Numbered from the stretch's first letter, positions 42,301 to 54,783 are shown. The stretch: DNA of 64,000 nucleotides from Platanthera guangdongensis (GCA_039583875.1 CM077165.1:70606757-70670756); one strand, 5' to 3'. The notes: a model not told the origin generated them from the letters alone. Numbers and translations are program-made.

Positions 42301-43283
42301 CCGTCGGGTTTTCCTCCGCTGGTCGGCCAAAACTTTTCGCCGGATGTCGCTCACATCCAAGAGTACACAAGGTTGTACGTTAGGGCCTGAGGTTGTGCGA
42401 TACGATCACCCCCAGAAGAGGCAGGACTGGTCACTTTCACCGATGGCCACATCGGTGAGGCCCGCGGGGCTCGCTACCCTGCTGATACAAAAGCGGTCCA
42501 AACTATGTCGACATAGTGTTTGTGTGCGCGACTATGAATGTCTGCGGTGTGTGCGTGGCTATGAATGCATGCAGTGTGCGTGCGGCTGTGAATGCCTGCG
42601 ATAGTGTTCAGGATATAAAAACCTGATGTGCTGATGAGCTAGTAGAGCCTTGTTATAACAGACTTATACTATTGTTGCTTTTTCCGGTTATACTGTACTC
42701 TTTTATAATTGCTCATAGTTGTTCATATATGAAATGTTGTGCTAACCCCCTCTTGCTTCGGCTATTTACTTCTGTCGGGTGGGTGTGTGATCGTCCCCGG
42801 ATATGGATCCGGGGAGGAGATTTGTTTCCACATAGCTCTGTGACTAACGGTTATTTGATTAACCATTCACAAGAAACAGAGCATCGTAGTGACTCGCTGC
42901 CGCAGGAAACTATGCCAGCGGCTAGGACTACTTGAGTAGATGCACCCTCGCCGTCTCCGGAGTTTAGAGACATGAGTACCGCCGAGCAGCGTTGAGAGAG
43001 AGTACGAGCGATATATATAGATCATGTGTAGCCCACTGGCTTATATAAGTACTTAGGCTTCGGCCCTAGAACCGCTGTGATTTTATATGTTATATATATA
43101 TCTGCAATGGTTTCCTGTTAATGCTTCCGCTATATTTTGATGGGTTGTGAATGTTATGATTCGAGCCGAGCAAGGCGGCCATCTAGTGCTTGGATGGGGT
43201 AAAAGCACTGGGTGGACATCTTGGGCCAGTAGTACCCCTCCGGCCCGACCCGGGCAAAAGGTTGGGGGGGGGGGGATTCTACA
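39320..43283 (+). repeat. Element A 3' LTR
   Basis: Starts TGTAACATCCCGAC and ends ATTCTACA; 3964 bp. Contains the TATA box at 40319-40324 and the 51-bp array at 41470-41890. It preserves the empty sites for the Helitron (about 40680) and element B (about 42388), which gives direct evidence for both insertions in the 5' LTR. Confidence 0.92.
41470..41890. repeat. 51-bp tandem array in element A 3' LTR
   Basis: About eight copies of the unit described for 12244-12672, with independent substitutions between arrays. Confidence 0.85.
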
Positions 43284-43288
43284 GTTGT
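43284..43288. other. Target-site duplication of element A (right)
   Basis: GTTGT, matching 8648-8652. Confidence 0.85.
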
Positions 43289-43479
43289 TACCCTTGTCGA
43301 TCGCTTACGAGCCATGACTTTGCACTTGATCCAGATGGAAATGATAACCACACCTTCCTCTCCACGGATCTGGCTTTGACTCACAACTCCGATCATAGAA
43401 ACACCTTCACAACAGCTCTCCTTCAGGGCTGGATTCAACCTTGCCCTTACTCTTCTAGCTCTCTTTCTTCTAACTCACG

Positions 43480-43485
<6 letters not shown>

Positions 43486-43525
<40 letters not shown>
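43486..43525. repeat. (GA)n microsatellite
   Basis: An uninterrupted GA run of about 38 bp in the LTR of element D. Confidence 0.9.
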
Positions 43526-43530
<5 letters not shown>

Positions 43531-43559
43531 AAAATAATCTCATCTCAACCACTTATAAA

Positions 43560-43860
43560 AGGCTACCGCCATGCGGTACCTTTCTACTACTGCGCGGTAT
43601 CGTAGACGGTGGTCGTTTGGCCCAATCACCATCGTTTTGCAGCTCAAAGACCACCTCAACCTTATCTGAAATGTGGCACACCACCGTCAAAGTTACCGGT
43701 ACCGTCAGGCGGTACCGTATAAAGACAATGGTTGATTTAATTCATTGGCTATTGTCATGCGATATCATTCTACCGCCGCGCGATACCTACCAGAGGTATT
43801 GAACCATTAAAATCAGCTGGCTACCGCCAGCGTTAGGTCTACCGTCTGACAGTAACCTCT
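43560..43860. repeat. Palindrome cluster with TACCGCC..GGCGGTA words in element D LTR
   Basis: Words TACCGCCATGCGGTA, CTACTGCGCGGTATCGTAG, GGTACCGTCAGGCGGTACC and TACCGCCGCGCGATA occur within 300 bp. Each can form a short stem. The spacing is irregular. Confidence 0.6.
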
Positions 43861-43989
43861 AGTGACCAACTACCTGTTTTTTTCAGGAAAATTGGGGCAT
43901 TACAATTCTCTCATCCTTTAATACATTTCGTCATGAAATCCACACTTGAAAGGAAACAACAAAGAAGTACAAAACATATCAAATGTACC

Positions 43990-44576
43990 TCAATGGAACA
44001 GCTCAAGGAACTCTTCTCGCATGGTCTGCTCACGCTCCCATGATAGCTCCTCATAGCCACAATTGTCCCAACGGACTTTGACCATTCCGATCTTTGTGTT
44101 CTTCAGTCGTTTGATCTTCATGTCCTCTATTCGAATGGGCTTGACTTTTTTCGTTAACCCACTATTGAGCGGAACTTGATCCACAATAATCACTTGTGTA
44201 GGCTCTTGCACAACCTTCCACAACACCGATATGTGAAACATATCATGGAAACCACTGAGTTTAGCTGAAAGATTCAGTCGATAGACAACTTCTCCAATCC
44301 TCTTAACGATTTCAAACGACCCAAGGTATCTCGGACTCATGTTTTTCAAATGTCGGATCCTCGATATGCCCTTGAATGGTTTTATCTTGAGATACACTCA
44401 ATCACCAACCGCAAACTCCATGTTTCGGTGCTTGGCATTGTAGTATTTTGCCTCTCTATCTTGCACAAACAACAATCGTTCTTGAATTAAACGTATTATT
44501 GAAGTCCCATCTTCAACGTCTTTACGTTTATAAAGCTTTGATTCACATGTTTCTACCCAAACCAACAGAGCATGAC
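43990..44576 (-). pseudogene. Element D integrase C-terminus and tail
   Basis: The minus strand encodes LKIKPFKGISRIRHLKNMSP, then RYLGSFEIVKRIGEVVYRL and FHDMFHISVL, typical of the integrase C-terminus of Tekay elements, followed by a KVRWDNCGYEELSWERE chromodomain-like end at 43990. A stop replaces a codon upstream near 44398. Residues up to 44576 (about 60 more codons) continue the integrase, and element G interrupts there; the frame resumes at about 52001. Confidence 0.8.
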
Positions 44577-45730
44577 TGATGTAGGCCCGTCCTAAACGAC
44601 ACTAAATGGACGGAGTATCGATGACTCTCACTACGCTCAACGCCCTCTTGTCCTCACACTAACGAAACGCAGCAACTACAATTTTTGTTATTTATCTCTC
44701 GCGCTATCGTACGGGTAGCCGAACTGCAAGTCGATCGGATATTGTCTATAGGCCAAAATCCTTTCCGGCTAAAAGGAACAATATTGGTTTCGACGAGCTT
44801 GGAGTTGTACCAAAATGATCCCAACTAAAGAAAACAAAGAGGATCGCCAATCCTCTCGGGAGTATCGAAAAACCAAACAGAAAATCACAAATCTATTAAG
44901 AGTAATACCGCGAAAATTAAGGCTTCGAAAATTCATGCAAAAATTGTCCACCACAAGAACAATCTAAGAGGGAAAAATCTCTTGAGTAGGAATTTCGTTA
45001 CCCCTCTCGGAAATAGTAGATTCGAGATTTTGGATCCACAAAATGATCGACCTTCCCTCGAAATCCACGGGAAACGCACCACGGATGAATACCTCATCCT
45101 TCTTCCCCGCTTCACGCCGTAGAAGTTCACCCAAGCCGTTCTTCCTTGCACTTGCTTCTCCTCCTCCAAAGTTGGCCGACCACCTTTGAGAGAATGGGAT
45201 GGACACGTATATGAGAGGATGTAGTAAGAAGAGGATGAGGGAGGAAATGAGAAGAAGAAGAGAGAGAGAAGGGGGGCGGCCAAGAAGGAGGGGAACACCC
45301 CTTGGGCGGCGGCTAGGAGAGATGGAGGGGAGATAGAAAATTAGGGTTGGGGCAATTCTTAATTTGATTTCAATATTAGTCTAAATGACAAAAGAGTCTT
45401 TGGCCTTATATATAAGGCTTACATCCAAGGGGATATTAGTAGCCCAAAATTAGCGGCTAAACGCACACCATAAGTTTAACATGACAGAAATAAATTAGTT
45501 TATTACAAACCACATAACTAGATAAGTGCAGACCAAAAACTAGCAAGATAACTTAAATTGAATTATTGTTGCGTGGGAGAAGATTGTAGCCGTGTCCTCT
45601 ACGGCGCCACAAGTCTTTGGCCGGTGGATCATCATCATCATCATCTTTCGCTACTACCCCATGGTCACCAAAGGCGCCATGGACGTCATCTTCGTCACCA
45701 AGTTGGCCGTCGTGGTGGCCGTCGCCATCA
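44577..45730 (-). repeat. Element G 3' LTR
   Basis: 1154 bp. The pol ORF of G reads about 180 bp into this LTR (45730-45553), as in CRM chromoviruses. The minus strand just upstream (45750-45731) carries the polypurine tract AGGGGAGGAT. Confidence 0.88.
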
Positions 45731-47391
45731 ATCCTCCCCTGCTCAAAAGGACTCATCACCGATGAGTGGGCGGGAAGGTAACGGTGCAAAAGATCCTTAT
45801 CTAGAAGAGCCACCTCCGAGGCAGAGAGCCAAGAGTCGTCTGAGGCAGGACGACCACGCCACCGGACCAAAAACCTGTGAATGTCACCGTCGGGAGAGGG
45901 AAACACTACATCCTACAAAATCCCGTCAGGCAAGAAAGTGGTCTGGGGGAACCTTGGAAATGCGTTAGGCAAAGAAGAAAAACAAGTCTCATCATCTATA
46001 GGAAACATACCTCCCGGAGAATCCAAAGGGGAGAGCGATCCAGAAACAATCTCACCCCCCATCCCATTAGAAGGTATAGTGGAAATATTAAACAGAGAGA
46101 CAAAAAGTTCAGGTGGTGGAGCGACATAAAGCGTTAAATCCGAAACATTAAAAGCAGGGGAAATTCCCCAATCAGCGGGTAACTTTAATAAATATGCATT
46201 TTCTCCTAGCTTCTTTAAAACCCGAAAAGTACCCGCTCTCCTGTTCGCCAATTTCTTTAAGGTGCCCGAAGGCATCCGTTTGGGGATAAGATGAACCATT
46301 ACCAAATCTCCAATATTCAAGGGGACTGCTCGCCTATGTACGTTAGCATTCGATTGATAAATAGCATATTGTTTAGTTAACGTCTCACTAATATGCTTAT
46401 GGAGAGTGTGAACGTGCGAGGCGAAGTCCTGTGCAAATTGACTGGATTTAAAAGATGGTGGTAACGGAACCAAGTCAAGAGGTATGGGCGCCTTATATCC
46501 ATGCACGATCTCATTTGGAGATAAACCGGTGGACCTATTCTTAGAATTATTGTAAGCTAATTGAGCATGAGGAAGAATATGGTCCCACGTACCCTTATGA
46601 TCACCCACTAAACAACGAAGTAAACCACCCAAGCTTCGATTAACCACTTCCGTTTGCCCATCCGTTTGTGGATGGTAGGCCGAAGAAAACATAAGTCTAG
46701 TACCCAAAAGCTTCCAAAGTGTTTTCCAGAAATAGCTAGTAAATTTAACGTCCCTATCAGTCATTATCGTTTTGGGGATGCCCCGATGTGCCACGACCTC
46801 CTTGAAGTACAACTTAGCGACATGTGATGCATCGTTGGTGTTACGACAAGCGATAAAGTAGGTCATTTTAGAAAAGCGATCCACTATGACCAGAATGGAA
46901 TTATGTCGCCTAAATGTCAAGGGTAGTCCCAATATGAAGTCCATGCTAACGTCCTCCCATGGAACAGACGGAATCGGAAGTGGTGTGTACAGTCCAGCGT
47001 TGTTCTTGTTACCTTTTGCTAATTGACATACACAACAACTCCCTACGATTTTATTGACCATTGGTTTGAGGCCCGACCAAAAGAATTTGTCCTCTACCAG
47101 TGTTATAGTTTTATCTCGACCGAAATGTCCACCTAACCCTCCACTATGTAATTCCCATACAATAAAATGACGTAACGAAGAGCGGGGTGTACATAATTGC
47201 GTGTGCTTAAATAGATAGCCGTCACAGATGTAGTATGCAGAGATAGTAGACGGAGAATTGTCCTGAGCGGCTAAGTAGATTTTCTTAAAATCTGGGCATT
47301 GAACATATTCATCCTTAATTCGTTCAAATCCTATAACAGATACTTCCATTGTAGATAGTAATAGGGTGACTCGGCTAAGAGTGTTCGCCAC
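45553..47391 (-). pseudogene. Element G integrase and chromodomain-like C-terminus
   Basis: In one frame, broken by a TAG at 45913-45915. The HHCC finger is HSGGLGGHFGRDKT...CCVCQLAKG. The catalytic D (MDFILGLP), D (IMTDRDVKFTS) and E (HPQTDGQTEVVN) are present. A C-terminal region LNIGDLVMVHLIPKRMPSGT leads into a chromodomain-like motif (FLVRWRGRPASDDSWLSASEV), then an acidic Asp/Gly/His-rich tail encoded partly by the LTR. Integrase inserts the element cDNA; the chromodomain-like tail directs insertion to particular chromatin, which in CRM is centromeric. Confidence 0.88.
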
Positions 47392-47419
47392 ACGATTTAA
47401 CGTACCCTTAAGGTGCTTG

Positions 47420-48600
47420 ATAATGAATGTGTACTCTTGAAGATAGGATACCCATTTGGCGTACCGAGGGCTGATTTTATTTTGGGAGTTTTACAAATTT
47501 TAGCGCCTCATGATCTGATAAGATTACAAATTCTTTCGATATGAGATAGTGCGCCAATGTTGGAGACAACGTATCACGACATAAAACTCGCGATCATAAT
47601 TGGAATAATTTAACTTCGATCCCACAAGCTTTTCACTAAAGTATCCTATCGGATGTCCCTCCTGACTTAAAACCCCTCCGATTCCTATCCCAGATGCACC
47701 ACATGATAATTCAAACACCTTGCTAAAATCCGGCAACCGTAGTAGTGGGGCTTCGGACATCCGTTCCTTAATCGTTTGAAACGCACTAGTGGCCGCTTTA
47801 GTCCAGTTAAACTCACCCTTCTTCATACATTCAGTGATTGGTGCCATGATACTACTAAAATTTCGAATGAACCTTCGATAAAATGTGGCCAATCCATGAA
47901 AACTTCTAACCTCCCAGATATTTTTTGGTTCCGGCCACTCTCTAATAACTTGGACCTTTTTAGGGTCAACATGAATACCTTCGGAACTCACTATGTATCC
48001 TAGAAACTCTACGAAAGTCACACCAAATACACACTTTTTAAGATTAATAAATAAATTTTCTTAGCACAATGTGGAAAGGATTGTCCTTAAATGTGTCTCA
48101 TGGGCCATCAGCGAGAGGCTAAATACCAATATATCATCGAAGTACACCACTACAAATTTACCCATGTATGGTTTAAATACTTGGGTCATCAACCGCGAGA
48201 AGGTACTCGGTCCGTTGGTGAGCCCCTCTCCAAGCACTAACCACTCATAGAGCCCATCCTTAGATTTAAATGCCGTTTTCCATTCGTCTCCTTCCCGTAT
48301 CCGTATTTGGTGGTAACCACTTTTAAGATCCAATTTTGAAAATATGGTGGCTCCGGATAACATATCTAATAAGTCATCCAAATGGGGAATGAGAAACCTA
48401 TATTTGACAGTAATTTTATTTATGGCCCGGTAGTCTACACACAATCTCCAAGACTTATCTTTCTTTGGGCCCAAAAGGGCGGGGACGGCACAGGGGCTCT
48501 TACTATGGCGAATAAATCCCTTTGCTAATAAATCTGAAATTAAAGTTTGCAACTCATTATGTGCGGAGGGATTGAGCTGATAATGGGGTAGATTAGGCAA
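47420..48600 (-). pseudogene. Element G reverse transcriptase and RNase H
   Basis: The RT has [37 protein letters not shown] and the catalytic [10 protein letters not shown] (about 48140-48170). RNase H begins after 48021 ([19 protein letters not shown]; the usual YTDAS is altered to LSCGAS). A stop separates the two at 48061, and the frame shifts near 47524. Altered residues in the RNase H core (no DAS motif) suggest this copy is dead. Confidence 0.85.
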
Positions 48601-48705
48601 AGAAGAGCCCGGGACGAAGTCAATCTCGTGCTAAATTTCCCGTTTTAGTGGCAACTGAGATGGTAAGTCCACCGGATAGACATCCTTATACTCTTCCAAT
48701 AATGT

Positions 48706-49317
48706 TCACAGAGATAACGGTAGGTTCTCTAAAGAGGGTGAATCGTCCTTAGCTTGTAGACATACTAGAGCATAGATGATGCTATCCATGAAGGTCTCAC
48801 GCTCTAACTCCTTCTTACCTATCAAGCTTATAGTTTTCTTTTCCGCAGGCACAAGTGTGTCTTTGGGGGCAATCGTCGGATCCTTAGGCGGTGTGGATTT
48901 CATGACAATGGTCTTACCATTAAACTTGAACTCGTAGGTGTTGGCTCGACCGAAATGGGTCACGTCATAATTATAAAACCACGGGCGTCCTAGTAGTACA
49001 TGACAGACATCCATGGGGATGACGTCGCACCATACCTTATCGATATAGCTCTTCACCGTAAGTGGCACTAAACATCGCTTAGAGACCGCGATAGACATTT
49101 TGTTTACCCACGCTATTTTATATGGATGGGGGTGCAGTTCATTGACTAAATGCATACGAGTGATGGCGTTCTCCGAAATGACATTCGTGCAACTACCGCT
49201 ATCTATTATTAATTTGCACCACTTTTCACCGCTTTTAAAATTTAACAAAAAGATATTCGTCCGATTATATTCATCCGACGCACGCGGTGTGGCCAGAATA
49301 CACCTCATAACCATCAT
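48706..49317 (-). pseudogene. Element G protease region
   Basis: The aspartic protease motif LIIDSGSCTNVIS is at about 49210, followed by CHVLLGRPWFYNYDVTHFGR, both characteristic of CRM/Reina-type chromoviruses. It is in the same frame as RT but separated from it by two stops (near 48705 and 48632). Confidence 0.85.
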
Positions 49318-50486
49318 AAAAGAATCATCTTCATATCACTCGGCTCGGCGTCAGATTCACCACCGGCTTCATAGACGATCTCGGCGGCCTCAGACGTGGA
49401 GTCTAATAGTGCTAGTGGTTTACTCTTAGTGGGGCACTCACTAGAGTAGTGCCCTTGGATTCCGCAAGAATAACATGTGGCATTATTCTTACTAATCCGT
49501 CCTATCAGAACTCTCTCACCGGTGGGATTTCTGAGGTTCCTAGCGGTAATAACTACGGAATTTGAATCAGTCGATCGAAACTTTCCCTTGTCCCGCATGG
49601 TGGGCAAAGGTGGGGGTCCTAAAATGGACTTTCCCTTCTGGAATGCTCGTCCCTTGGACTTGTAGGCATGGTTCTTCTCTATATCCAAGGCTGCATTGAA
49701 TGTCGTGTTAAGGTCCGTATGACCATAACGCAGGAGCTTGCCCTGGATGTCCGGGTTGAGTCGCTTACGAAAACGGGAGAGTGTAACTTCAGGCATTTCT
49801 CGGACGTCACAACACACCATCATATCCTTAAGGAGTCCCATGTACTCCGCTACCGATTTGCCCCACTAACGAACGATGGCTAACTCGTCGAACATTTGGG
49901 TTCGGTGATACGTAGAGACATATTGGTCAGTCAGGAGTGCTTTCATGACAGTCCACCCAATTGGGGGTACTCCATTCACGGTACCTAGACGCCTCTCTTC
50001 ATTCACCCAGAACGTTTTGGCCCTACCCAGAAGTTTCATCCATGCAACCCGCACCTTCTCACCGTCCGTCAGTTTGTGCCACTCAAAATAGCACTCGATC
50101 TCCATGATCTAGTCTAAAAATACTTGGGGTTCACCCATACCATTGTATGAGGGTGGATCAATCTTAACATCCCTAGTTACATTGAACTCATAAGGGGCTC
50201 GAGGCGCTTGATCATCGTCCTGATCACGGGGTTGGTTTTGTCTTTCCTCTCGTTGGTTAGCAGCCTGGGGTTGGGGACCCGGTCGATTTATTCCAATGCC
50301 ATGATTACGAGGCGCCGCTTGATTTAACGCCAGCCCTTGTATTAATTGGGTGAGTGCATTGAACCTAGCGTTAAACTCTTCCCAAAGCTCCGCAATTGTG
50401 GCCGGAGCGTGCTCATCATCATGGTCGTCTGCCATGTTGGAAGTGGATGGGGAATACTCCGTGCCACGCCTAGTGCGCATGAACAA
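49314..50486 (-). pseudogene. Element G gag
   Basis: Begins MFMRTRRGTEYSPS or at the following MADDHDDEHAPA. It has the capsid core IECYFEWHKLTDGEKVRVAW...RAKTFW and YMGLLKDMMVC, and one zinc knuckle CYSCGIQGHYSSEC near 49470-49430. Stops fall at about 50108 and 49865; a frame change separates gag from protease. In CRM elements gag and pol are one frame. Confidence 0.85.
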
Positions 50487-50798
50487 CAGGAGAAAGGGTG
50501 GTTTTGACTAGAATAAATTTATAAAGTCGGATTTTTTTGACACTTATCGACTGGGCGAACGAATATACTTTTTCAGGATTTTGTTCTTAAAAAAATAAGG
50601 AGAGTTCTCAGGAATTTGTTTGTAATTTTCTGCAGTTTTTTTTGTTTTACTATTCGCAGACCAGATTTTGAAATTTTATGTTTATGTTGTATATTACGGA
50701 CCGTGCACAACCAAATGAGTGTCGAAAACCCTACGACAGAAAGATTTAAGGATGGTGTCGATTGAGAAATCAACACAACCTCTCTTTGATAGCAAAAT
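50487..50798 (-). other. Element G leader and primer-binding region
   Basis: Non-coding AT-rich leader. Next to the 5' LTR the minus strand reads ATTTTGCTATCAAAGAGAGG, which looks like a mutated initiator tRNA-Met primer-binding site (TTGGTATCAGAG). Confidence 0.55.
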
Positions 50799-51995
50799 TG
50801 ATGTAGGCCCGTCCTAAACGACACTAAATGGACGGAGTATCGACGACTCTCGCTACGCTCAACACCCTCTTGTCCTCACACTAACGAAACACAGCAACTA
50901 CAATTTTTGTTATTTATCTCTCGCGCTATCGTACGGGTAGCCGAACCGCAAGTGGATCGGAGATTGGCTATAGGCCAAAATACTTTCCTGCTAAAAGGAA
51001 CAATATTGGTTCCGACGAGCTTGGAGTTGTACCAAAATAGATCCCCCAAGAAAATCACGATTTCGGAAGTGGTAGGATCTATCCCAACTAAAGAAAACAA
51101 CGAGGATCGCCAATCCTCTCAGGAGTGTCGGAAAACCAAACAGAAAATCACAAATCTATTAAGAGTAATACCGCGAAAATTAAGGCTTCGAAAATTCACG
51201 CAAAAATCGTCCACCACAAGAACAATCTAAGAGGGAAAAATCTCTTGAGTAGGAATTTCGTTACCCCTCTCGGAAATAGTAGATCCGAGATTTTGGATCC
51301 ACAAAATGACCACCCTTCCCTCGAAATCCACGGGAAACGCACCACGGATGAAGACCTCGTCCTTCTTCCCCGCTTCACGCTGTAGAAGTTCACCCAAGCC
51401 GTTCTTCCTTGCACTTGCTTCTCCTCCTCCAAAGTTGGCCGACCACCTTTGAGAGAATGGGATGGACACGTAGATGAGAGGATGTAGTAAGAAGAGGGAT
51501 GAGGGAGGAAATGAGAAGAAGAAGAGAGAGAGGGGGGGGGGGGGGCAAGAATAAGGAGGGGAACATCCCTTGGGCGACGACTAGGAGAGATGGAGGGGAG
51601 ATAGAAAATTAGGGTTGGAGGAATTCTTAATTTGATTTCAATATTAGTCTAAATGACAAAAGAGTCTTTGGCCTTATATATAAGGCTTACATCCAAGGGG
51701 CTATTAGTAGCCCAGAATTAGCGGCTAAACACACACCATAAGTTCAACATGACAAAAATAAATTAGTTTATTACAAACCACATAACTAGATAAGTGCAGA
51801 CCAAAAACTAGCAAGATAACTTAAATTGAATTATTGTTGTGTGGGCGAAGATTGTAGCCGTGTCCGCTACGCCGCCGCAAGTCTTTGGCCAGTGGATCAT
51901 CATCATCATCTTCCGCCACTACCCCATGGTCACCAAAAGCGCCATGGACGTCATCTTCGTCACCAAGTTGGCCGTCGTGGTGGCCGTCGCCATCA
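50799..51995 (-). repeat. Element G 5' LTR
   Basis: 1197 bp; colinear with 44577-45730 apart from one indel of about 45 bp and scattered substitutions, including a G-run at 51530-51545. Confidence 0.88.
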
Positions 51996-52000
51996 ACGAC

Positions 52001-52760
52001 ATTCCTACCGTATAAGGCCTAAAAAGGTGTCATTTGGATACTTGCTTGGTAGCTATTATTGTAGGCGAATTCGATCATAAAAAGATGGTCCTCCCACCTC
52101 TTCCTGAAATCCAGGGCACACATGTGAAGTATATCTTCCATCATCTTGTTTACCCTCTCGGTTTGACCATCCATCTGGGGATGAATGGTCGTGCTGAATT
52201 TCAGCTTGGTACCCAACAGTTGATGAATAAGCTTCGAATCATTCGACGTGAAACGCTCATCTCAATCACTAACGATGCTACGGGGCGCATCGTGCAATTA
52301 TACGATATGTTTGACTTAAAGTTTGGCTAACTTTTCTACTGAATTGTCCCTTCGAATCATAATGAAGTGTGCTACTTTTGTCAACCGGTCTGCGATCACC
52401 TAAACATAATTATTCCTGCATTGCGATCTCGGCAAACCGTGTACAAAATCTATAGATATATCATCAAACTTCAATTCCGATATTGGTAACGATTTCAGAA
52501 AATCACCGGGTTTTTGACATTCAACTTTCACGAGGGCGCAAGTTTGGCACTTTGTCACATAAAGTGTTATGTCCTTCAACCCTGACCACAAAAAAACTTC
52601 TTCATATATTTAAACATTTTGTGCTCCTTGGGTGGATTGAGTACTTGGTAAAATGTATCTTTTACATCAACTCCTCCCACAATTTTCCAACATTTGGGAA
52701 GCACAGCCGACCTTCCTTCCACAAAAGACTGTCGTTCAACGAGAATTAGGAATTTGGCTC
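52001..52760 (-). pseudogene. Element D integrase, main part
   Basis: Decayed minus-strand integrase: CQTCALVKVECQKPGD finger part, DISIDFVHGLPRSQ, and HPQMDGQTERVNKMMEDIL followed by IEFAYNNSYQASIQMTP up to the insertion of G. Stops and frame changes are frequent. Confidence 0.75.
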
Positions 52761-54500
52761 ATACATTATCTCTACCAAATAACACTTCATGCTCTCGTCA
52801 AGCTCCAACGCCTATCGAATCCTGTCTGTGAGGTCATATTGCACCACCTTCCAGTTCAAGCATGCTTACGCGCTCATCCTTCCGTCAACACAAGAGATTT
52901 CCAAAGCATCCAATTCACGAATCAGACTCTCACCATGCATTTGTAACCAATTTGCTCGGGTTGGAGCCTTGCGACTTAGCCCACTGCGACCACATTTTCC
53001 TTCCTGGGATTGTAATGAATCTCAAAGGTGTAGTCTCTAAGGAACTTCATCCACCTTCGCTGTCGCATATTCAGATCCTTCTAATGCAACAAGTATTTCA
53101 GGATCTTATGATTTGTAAAGATGTCAACCTTTACGCCATACAAATAGTGTCATCATAGCTTAAAAGCAAATTTCTCATGACTGACAATTCCAAGTCGTGA
53201 ACCGGATAATTCCTTTTGTGCATTTTCAGTTGGCGAGAGCCATAAGTAATCACATGTCTAAGTTACAGTAGAACGCAGCCTAAGCATCGTTCCACATGGC
53301 AAACACAACACATACGTCGTGGTCAGACGACTTTTCAACTCCTCAAAAGCTCGTACGCACTTTAGCGTCTAAATGTACTTCTAATTCTTTCTTGTCATTG
53401 TACTGAGAGGTAAAGTAATACTTGAAAAGTTCTTTACGAAGTGCCTATAATACCTGGCTAGCCCAAGTAAACTCCTAACTTTCGCTACAGAAACAAGTAC
53501 AGGCCACTCTCATATCGCAACTATCTTTGTCGAATCCACAACAATACTTTCTTCACTTACTACATGATCAAGAAAAGCCACCGATGACAGCCAAAACTCA
53601 CACTTAGAGAACTTAGCAAATAGTCGATTCCTCCTCATGGTATGCATAACCAATCTCAAATGATTCACATGATTCTCTTCTGATTGAGAGTATACCAGTA
53701 TGCCATCAATAAAGACAATTACAAACATGTTCAAATACTCTCGAAAGGTCTTGTGCATCAAGTCCATAAACATTGACGACACATTAGTGAGCTCAAAAGG
53801 CATCACAGTAAATTCATAATGCCCATAACGTGTACCAAACACTGTCTTGAGAATATCACTTACCTGAATTCTTAACAGCCAATAGCCAGACTTCAAATCC
53901 AACTTCCAATAGACAGTCAATCTAACTAGATGATCAAATAAATCATTGATTTGCAGAATCAAATACTTGTTCTTCTCTGTCAGCTTGTTCAGTTCACAAT
54001 AATCAATGCATAGACGAAAACCTATGTCCTTCTTCTTCACAAAGAGAACCGGTGCACTCCAAGGTAACATACTTGGACTTATATAGTCGCGCTCTAGAAA
54101 CTCCTATAACTAAACCTTTAGTCTCGTCATCTACTTTGGTTCCACACGGTACGGTGAGCATGACACAATTTTCGCACCTGACACCAACTCAATAACGAAG
54201 TCAATCTCTCGCTGAGGTGAAATCCCAGGGAGATCTTTAGAAAAAACATCTGCAAACTCGGACACAATATGAATGTCACTCAAAATGGGCTTCAACTCTA
54301 CATCCTCTAACAACATGAAAAATAATTCTGTGCCCGTCTGAACCACCTTGACCACTTGGAGAGTAGACATCAATATCATGCTTGATCCTCGCATACCTAC
54401 GAACGTAGTCTCGCGTTCGGTGTTCTGCCCAGTATGACTTCTTTTGAGTTGCAATTAATATAGGCACGCTGCTCCAAGAGCCATTCCAAACCAAAGATCA
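52761..54500 (-). pseudogene. Element D reverse transcriptase and RNase H
   Basis: The RT is at 54454-53510: [40 protein letters not shown]. The catalytic motif reads [10 protein letters not shown], so the second aspartate of the xxDD box is Gly and this RT cannot work. RNase H (53500-52761) is recognisable only in fragments. This is old and heavily mutated sequence. Confidence 0.75.
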
Positions 54501-54783
54501 CATCAAACTCAGATATTGGCAGCATATATGCTTCCAAGCCAAAATCATGACTTCCTATACGCACATTAACACAACAGGCTCTATCCGTGCACATTAAGCA
54601 CCTGTTAGACAGTAATACATTCACTCGATTTGTCGATAAAAAAGAAGGCACTCTGATACACACCACAAAGTCTTCAGACAGAAAGGAATGAAAGGCTCCT
54701 ATATCAAACAGTTCTCTCACCAGACAATCCAAAATCAGGATAAAGCCTAATTCACACAAGTTAAACAATGTACAAGGTTGCAA
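54397..54783 (-). pseudogene. Element D protease
   Basis: Contains VRELFDIGAFHSFLSEDF (usual DTGA, here DIGA) and FDVIFGLEWLLEQ, typical of Tekay proteases. Confidence 0.7.

Larger units (their letters stand above)
8653..43283 (+). mobile_element. Element A: Tekay/Del-like Ty3/gypsy retrotransposon with four internal insertions
   Basis: The LTRs start TGT(T/A)ACATCCCGAC and end TTCTACA: 5' LTR 8653-32668 (interrupted) and 3' LTR 39320-43283. Both ends are flanked by GTTGT. A degenerate initiator tRNA-Met primer-binding site follows the 5' LTR. The internal region on the plus strand carries gag, protease, RT, RNase H, integrase and a C-terminal tail. Insertions inside are a Helitron-like element (10130-11449), element B (13173-31770), a solo LTR (33091-34094) and a fold-back LTR derivative (38395-39049). 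Removing the Helitron and B gives a 5' LTR of about 4.1 kb against 3.96 kb for the 3' LTR. Confidence 0.9.
43289..43904 (-). repeat. Element D 3' LTR, proximal part
   Basis: Ends on the plus strand with GGGGCATTACA at 43904, i.e. TGTAATGCCCC at the start of the minus-strand LTR. It contains a (GA)n run (43486-43525) and an array of short palindromes built on TACCGCC/GGCGGTA and GGTACCG (43560-43860). It continues at 8652 after removal of element A. Confidence 0.75.
44577..51995 (-). mobile_element. Element G: CRM-like chromovirus (Ty3/gypsy)
   Basis: LTRs 44577-45730 and 50799-51995 start TGATGTAGGCCCG and end GCCATCA on the plus strand. Flanks ATGAC (44572-44576) and ACGAC (51996-52000) are a target duplication with one change. 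Minus-strand order is 5' LTR, degenerate primer-binding site, gag, protease, RT, RNase H, integrase, chromodomain-like tail and 3' LTR. The longer LTR has about 45 bp (around 51038-51085) missing from the other. All internal domains are present with a handful of stops and frame changes. It is inserted in the integrase region of element D. Confidence 0.9.

Noticed and set aside
45913..47391. A 492-codon ORF as a host gene
   Set aside because: It is the integrase of element G with HHCC and DDE motifs.
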